A DNA stretch of 64,000 nt from Anisus vortex (lineage: Eukaryota; Mollusca; Gastropoda; Planorbidae): contig OX421508.1 of NCBI GenBank assembly GCA_949126835.1, positions 12,515,399 through 12,579,398 on the forward strand, written 5' to 3'. The position numbers and the translations under genes are program-made. Below are positions 59,701 to 64,000 of this stretch, in pieces. The notes beneath the pieces were generated by a model, which was not told the origin of the DNA, ran no database searches, and saw nothing but the letters and a program-made list of their open reading frames with translations. How positions within the stretch are numbered: the stretch's first letter is position 1; each line of letters starts with the position of its first letter.

Positions 59701-62375
59701 TCGTCTGACTGTGTCATTCCGTGCCGAATGAGGTAATTGTAGGGATGGTGAGGGGAAGGTGGTGGAGAGAGAACACTTACCTTCAACACGTCCGTTGGGT
59801 TGGCTATTGAGCTGGATGTCATGCCAGCAACAACACCACAAAATACATTGATGGCCAGCGTTTCTTCTGCAACAGAGAAAGACAAATCAATTAAAATACA
59901 AGACCAATTCTGCTCTACATTAAAAATCAGTATGACTTAAAATAAATAAACCGTTTGGCCCTTGGAGTCGCTGTGCTTCCCCTTTACTGATAGACCCATG
60001 CAGTCGTAGGACGTCACCGATTAAGGGTTGTTTGGCCTCATATCCCAATGCGAGTTTTTAAACGCCTATTAATATTATAAACTTTTAAAACTCTGACCAA
60101 AGAGGGCGATAGTGACGCTATTTTTACATGTTTGGTATTTTTAACGCAATAGAGTGAATGATAAAGAATTATTGAAAATAACGCATTTTTAGAGCTAATT
60201 CTACCAAAATTGATGGTATTTTGGAAATATTCAGAGAAGCATTGGTCTAGGCTGATGTGGGAAAGGCTTTATTATTTTGATAATGCAGAGATAATAGAGT
60301 TATTTTAAGCATTGTAGGAGCTGAATAGCTTTGAATATGAGGATTTGAGTCCAATACGATGATTTCAAAATTCCATGACAAACTATCAGAATAGATCAAT
60401 GCAGTTTCTGCGATTCTTTTTTATTTTCCCTTTCATTAATTACTTTATTTACATCTCCACTGGTTTGAATTAAACTTTGTATTTTTATATTTTTACAATG
60501 AAGAATTTGATTCAGTTACTTTGATAGTTTTGTACAGTAAATGTTTTATACTTTTTTTTGTCTGTGAATTTTTTTCAATATACAGAGTTATGCAACTTGA
60601 CATAAGGGTTGGAGGGGTAGAAAAAAGCTGGCGACCAAATAAGGGGCAATGGGTTAACACAATTAAATGCAGACACTTTTAAAAAAATACTTGTGGTTCT
60701 CTAAATTAAAATGATTAAAGTTACTAGCCTGCTGGGTCATTCACAAGTTTTCTTTTTAGAGAATGATAAACACCAATTTTGATGGTGCCATAAGTTGCTT
60801 GACGAAGTAATGCAGGAGCCAACCTGTTGATAGGAAACATAGCATAAGCTTTCTTTTTACAACTTAATAGCTCAAAATAAATAAACATTAAAGACAGACA
60901 GTATTGTTTCAGCAGCAGACAAAACCATTAAGTTTTCATACCCTGAATACAAAGCAAGGAGTCCTTCCTCTCTAACTATCCTGACAAAGGCGTGAAACAT
61001 TCCACGATACTTCATGTCACGGAGCTGGGCATCCATCACCTGTCCCTGGATCTGTAGCCTTGTCTTTGTTGTGTCTATGGGGAAAGTTCCTGTGAACAAC
61101 CCAGACAAATAATGATTTTATAATGTAGCCATTGATTGTGTGATAGATTAATAATAATGTGGCCATTGATTGTGTGATAGATTAATAATGTGGCCATTGA
61201 TTGTGTGATAGATTAATAATGTGGCCATTGATTGTGTGATAGATTAATAATGTGGCCATTGATTGTGTGATAGATTAATAATGTGGCCATTGATTGTGTG
61301 ATAGATTAATAATGTGGCCATTGATTGTGTGATAGATTAATAATGTGGCCATTGATTGTGTGATAGATTAATAATGTGGCCATTGATTGTGTGATAGATT
61401 ACCAGTAATAATAATGTGACCATTGAATATATAATAGACCAATTAATAATAATGTAGCCATTGACTGTGTAATTGACCAATAATAATGTTGTCATAATGT
61501 ATAAAAAATTATTATTATTTAGTTATCTATTATTTCACTCTGTTCTTTAATTCAAATTGTATCATAACTATATACTTTATACTTATACTATTAGTAATCA
61601 ATTGTGGACCTTCAGGTCAATTAGTTAACAAATACCTTTGTCTTTAACTCAAATATATACTGCTTACTGAAAAAGTTTTGTCACAAGTGAAATAAATACA
61701 TACTTTCTAAATAGTGTGGTGTTACACAGGGTAACAATTAGCCTACATTTTGACATTTTCATGACAACAAAATACCCTAATGAGACTCAAACCCAGCCCG
61801 CCCGGGTGCCAGGCAGGGATTGTAACCACCTATACAAAAAAATCGCTAGCTAAATAGGCCTTTAAGGCAACGAGGTTGCGTGTCTGGATCTTAACCAATG
61901 CGTATTGAAATTGGCACACAAGTAAAAACTTTTTATATATATATAATATATATATAGATATACTGTTATCAGCTTCCTTAAGGATTGAAATATCTGTAAA
62001 AAAAAAAATATAACTTTTTTTTCATCAGTCAATCTGAAACTTTCAGATTGAGTTGGCGTTGGTGTAAACAATTTGTAAATTTGTAAATTTGTTGGTGTAA
62101 ACAATTTGTAAATTGTAAATATATAGATAGGCCTATCTTGCTGAAAATTTGTTTCAGTAAAACATAACTAGTTCATTATAAGTTTTGTTTGTACTACTAA
62201 ATTTATATATATATGTTTGAATGTACCACATTCTGCTGTTATGGATGCTAGTCCACCATAGATAAAAGGCCTCCAATCATTCATTCCTTGTGTAGATTTA
62301 GTCTGAGAATGAGCAGGGGTTGAATCAGAACTCCCTGTACAAGGTGGACTTGTTTTAGGACTCAACACCTCATGT
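56706..62375 (-). CDS. SLC25A30: Mitochondrial carrier, SLC25A30/SLC25A14 (KMCP1/UCP5) type, 10 coding exons
   Basis: Exons in transcript order are 62375-62227, 61089-60942, 60823-60729, 59866-59781, 59615-59514, 59144-59020, 58668-58608, 58422-58312, 57393-57313 and 56744-56706. From Met at 62284 the frame is exactly 302 codons with stop (301 residues), the family's normal size, and all phases match. Three carrier signatures are visible: PIDTTK, PTDVLK and PIDVCK, each before the second helix of its repeat. [20 protein letters not shown] and [11 protein letters not shown] are diagnostic of the UCP5/KMCP1 branch, which sits in the inner mitochondrial membrane and exchanges small anions. An in-frame extension of about 30 polar residues precedes Met in the first exon and may be UTR or an N-terminal tail, as in SLC25A14. 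SLC25A14 is the alternative name. Confidence 0.95.
57313..57393 (-). CDS. SLC25A30: Carrier exon 9
   Basis: Encodes [20 protein letters not shown] and LGPWNII (27 codons). Donor GTATCC is weak but is the only one at the family's usual boundary. Confidence 0.93.
57640..57835 (-). mobile_element. Short reverse copy of the 24521-26330 repeat, in a carrier intron
   Basis: Read on -, it starts CTAGTGGTTATGCCCATCAA and then 'tacaatgtgttttgttaa', matching 24521-24590. It jumps to 'gaattgggaaaacc' and 'gcgttcaacatagta', matching 26030-26095. It therefore looks internally deleted. A TA run flanks it at 57822. Confidence 0.65.
58312..58422 (-). CDS. SLC25A30: Carrier exon 8
   Basis: Encodes [20 protein letters not shown] and [14 protein letters not shown] (37 codons). 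The '[17 protein letters not shown]' loop is longer than in human SLC25A30 and may account for the 10 extra residues. Confidence 0.93.
58608..58668 (-). CDS. SLC25A30: Carrier exon 7: third signature
   Basis: Encodes [20 protein letters not shown]. It contains the third carrier motif. Donor GTGAGC; phase 2 in, 0 out. Confidence 0.95.
59020..59144 (-). CDS. SLC25A30: Carrier exon 6
   Basis: Encodes [20 protein letters not shown] then [20 protein letters not shown] and F plus two bases. Donor GTAAGT. '[16 protein letters not shown]' is the classic matrix-loop/helix 4 region of this branch. Confidence 0.95.
59514..59615 (-). CDS. SLC25A30: Carrier exon 5
   Basis: Encodes [20 protein letters not shown] and [14 protein letters not shown] (34 codons, phase 0/0). 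Donor GTGAGA; acceptor CAAACACAG. Confidence 0.93.
59781..59866 (-). CDS. SLC25A30: Carrier exon 4: second signature
   Basis: Encodes [20 protein letters not shown] and IANPTDVLK. Donor GTAAGT; acceptor CTGTTGCAG. Confidence 0.95.
60729..60823 (-). CDS. SLC25A30: Carrier exon 3: ends at a GC donor
   Basis: Encodes [20 protein letters not shown] and [11 protein letters not shown] plus one base. The phase needed by the next exon fits only an end at 60729, where the intron begins GCTAGT. Using the nearby GT at 60724 would give a stop. Confidence 0.9.
60942..61089 (-). CDS. SLC25A30: Carrier exon 2: first signature
   Basis: Encodes [17 protein letters not shown] through [20 protein letters not shown] and LYS plus two bases. 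It contains the first Px[DE]xx[KR] motif. Phases are 1 in and 2 out. Confidence 0.95.
61122..61480. repeat. 31-bp minisatellite, 9 units plus decayed tail, in carrier intron 1
   Basis: The unit is AATGTGGCCATTGATTGTGT plus GATAGATTAAT. The central units are identical; degenerate copies continue to about 61480. The array starts about 30 bases upstream of the exon at 61089. Confidence 0.95.
62227..62375 (-). CDS. SLC25A30: Carrier exon with start Met
   Basis: An acceptor-like TTTTTCGACAG, read on -, ends at 62376. Then come in-frame [20 protein letters not shown] and SQTKSTQG, followed by [19 protein letters not shown] plus one base. Donor GTACAT at 62226. The usual start of the family is this Met (62284-62282). 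An upstream 5' exon is implied. Confidence 0.88.
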
Positions 62376-62379
62376 CTGT

Positions 62380-63700
62380 CGAAAAATGAGTAAACAATAT
62401 TAATAAACACCATTAAAATTTGCTCAATGGAATCACAAATAAATAACCTTTCAATAAAATTTAAGCCCACATAAAATTGGCAATCCATAAAATTAATTAC
62501 AAAATAATTAATAGACCTATTGAAAATTAACCAAGGCAAAAAAAAGGGGCCTTACTTAGCACTAATTTTGATTTATTGAAATTCAATCGCAGTCCCTGTC
62601 AATAATTTGTAAGTAAGCATAGACTATACTGAATTATTGTTATTATTTGTGATATAACTTGGTATAACAAAACAAATAGGCCTACTATAATAGGCATGCC
62701 ATAGGCTAGGCAACAGGTAGTTTAATGCGCAATATTAAAAACTAGAATTTAACCTACATTTCACTAATTTCAGTCATTTGCATGTCTAGATTGTATTTTT
62801 GACTAGACTAGGACCTACTTACAAATAAGATAATATTATGAATCACTGATCAGCATCTTATGGATATATATGTATTAATAGTCCGCATATAACTGTAGTA
62901 ACGAATCGTTAACTAAGCACACAAAAAAAACAAGAAGCGATAACACATGAGATTTCATCATCCCGGTTGACACACTACTTACAACACACTCGCGGTAGGA
63001 GGTTATGTGCACTAAAAATATTCCGACTCCGGAATTTTAAATTCACATTTAATATATTGAACAGCGATCATTAGCCTTTTTTTGTGGGCTCTTTTTTTTT
63101 TTAACTTAATTTCAATGAATATAGTAAAGGCCTAACATTTCTAACATTTTCTCAAAGACACCCACCTAACGTTAGAAGTGGCCGAATGGGGAGCCGTTGG
63201 GGTGAGAAATTACATTCAGCTTAAATGGGTCAACGGTGATGTTAACCTAAACCACATGCGCAAGTCACACGTGATTTCACCGGCTTCTCCGGTTGGTTGC
63301 TATATTTAAACACCTTCGTTGTACAAGACGATGATTGGCGGACAGAACGAGTAGTGGGCAATCCCAAGTAAAATACACAATTTCATTCATCAAAAAACAA
63401 AAATATGACCCTGATATGAAATGATAAATATTAGCGACTTTTGTCTACATTTTACAGTTATTATTTAGATCATTTTTTATTTCCAATTAGTCTAGTACAT
63501 ATTACATATCAAGAGTTGTAATTGAAGATGGCATAGACTGCAAAATACATTTTAGGGATCGGATAAGGGAATACCTAAGCCCTCCCCCCCCCCCCATCCA
63601 TATTTATAGGCCTACTTACCGGTAGCACTAAAAAATTTACAGGAAAAACGTGTGCATTTCAAAGAATAAGTAGAGAAAGGTGATGATAAAGTAAGTAAGT
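62380..63700. other. Carrier gene 5' region
   Basis: No further exon could be proved. 63160-63330 is less AT-rich, with several CpG, and may hold the promoter or first exon. TAGGCCTA copies are at 62677 and 63607. Confidence 0.35.
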
Positions 63701-63709
63701 AAAGTACAC

Positions 63710-63965
63710 TTCGGACCAAATTGATCATAGGGCCGGTGAAGTAGAAGTTAACCAGTTTTTGTCGCCACGGCATACTAAGGGATGTGTGGCCAGCACAATG
63801 ACCAGCTGCCTTTACTTTACCCCCAACTAATGTCAGGTAGGCCTACCCAGGCCTAGAGCTGGCTAGACTCAGGGACACCCTTCAGTCCCGGGAACAATTC
63901 CTAGCCTATGCCATGATTTGAACACAGAACCTTCGGAACGCCAGTCGCTCGGCACCGAGATAATG
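63710..63965 (-). mobile_element. tRNA-derived SINE
   Basis: Read on -, it has 'cgagcgactggcgttccgaa', a B-box-like GTTCAAATC, 'ttcccgggactgaagggtgt', 'aaagtaaaggcagctggtca' and 'ctggccacacatcccttagt'. Layout is the same as 52125-52376. Confidence 0.75.
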
Positions 63966-64000
63966 GGTTAGGGTCAATTTGGGAAAAGTTGTAAATGTTT

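Overview
The window is AT-rich animal genomic DNA with short exons, GT-AG introns and a very heavy load of transposons and tandem repeats. The families suggest a heterobranch (pulmonate-like) gastropod mollusc: an IgGFc-binding-domain surface protein, a nearly intronless UDP-glucuronosyltransferase, a brain/kidney-type mitochondrial carrier, and LINE tails of the kinds common in molluscs. The assignment is inferred from gene families and repeat style, not from a database match.

Three host genes can be supported. (1) On +, eight exons between 531 and 19166 encode the C-terminal 578 residues of an IgGFc-binding-like protein. It ends in a Ser/Thr-rich stalk, one membrane helix and a short basic tail; its 5' end lies left of the window. 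(2) On -, 29842-31377 is the large last exon of a UDP-glucuronosyltransferase with a C-terminal membrane anchor and a KxKxx ER signal. Both residues of the canonical catalytic dyad are substituted. (3) On -, ten exons between 62375 and 56706 rebuild a complete 301-residue mitochondrial carrier of the SLC25A30/SLC25A14 type. Its exon phases are fully consistent, and one intron has a GC donor.

Most of the rest is mobile DNA. Introns of gene 1 hold several hAT transposons whose ends and 8-bp target-site duplications can be read directly (2111-2295, 4471-7166, 10172-13706, 15646-17354). One of them sits inside a long-inverted-repeat foldback-like element (3602-8296), which itself sits inside an older hAT relic. 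Between genes 1 and 2 are a ZMYM-type hAT relic (21836-22798), a 1.8-kb repeat with a second copy in a carrier intron, and a 251-bp MITE with a perfect duplication.

From 38085 to 54320 there is a tandem segmental duplication of about 7.4 kb (copies A and B). Each copy carries a LINE tail in which a minisatellite has grown out of coding sequence: 45 units of 27 bp in A and 18 units of 46 bp in B. The same process appears in another LINE tail (25-bp unit, 36339-36561) and inside a tRNA-derived SINE (unit of about 38 bp, 29030-29222). The repeated birth of minisatellites inside retroelement sequence, with different outcomes in two duplicated copies, is the most unusual pattern here. All conclusions come from reading the sequence by eye; no search or alignment was run.
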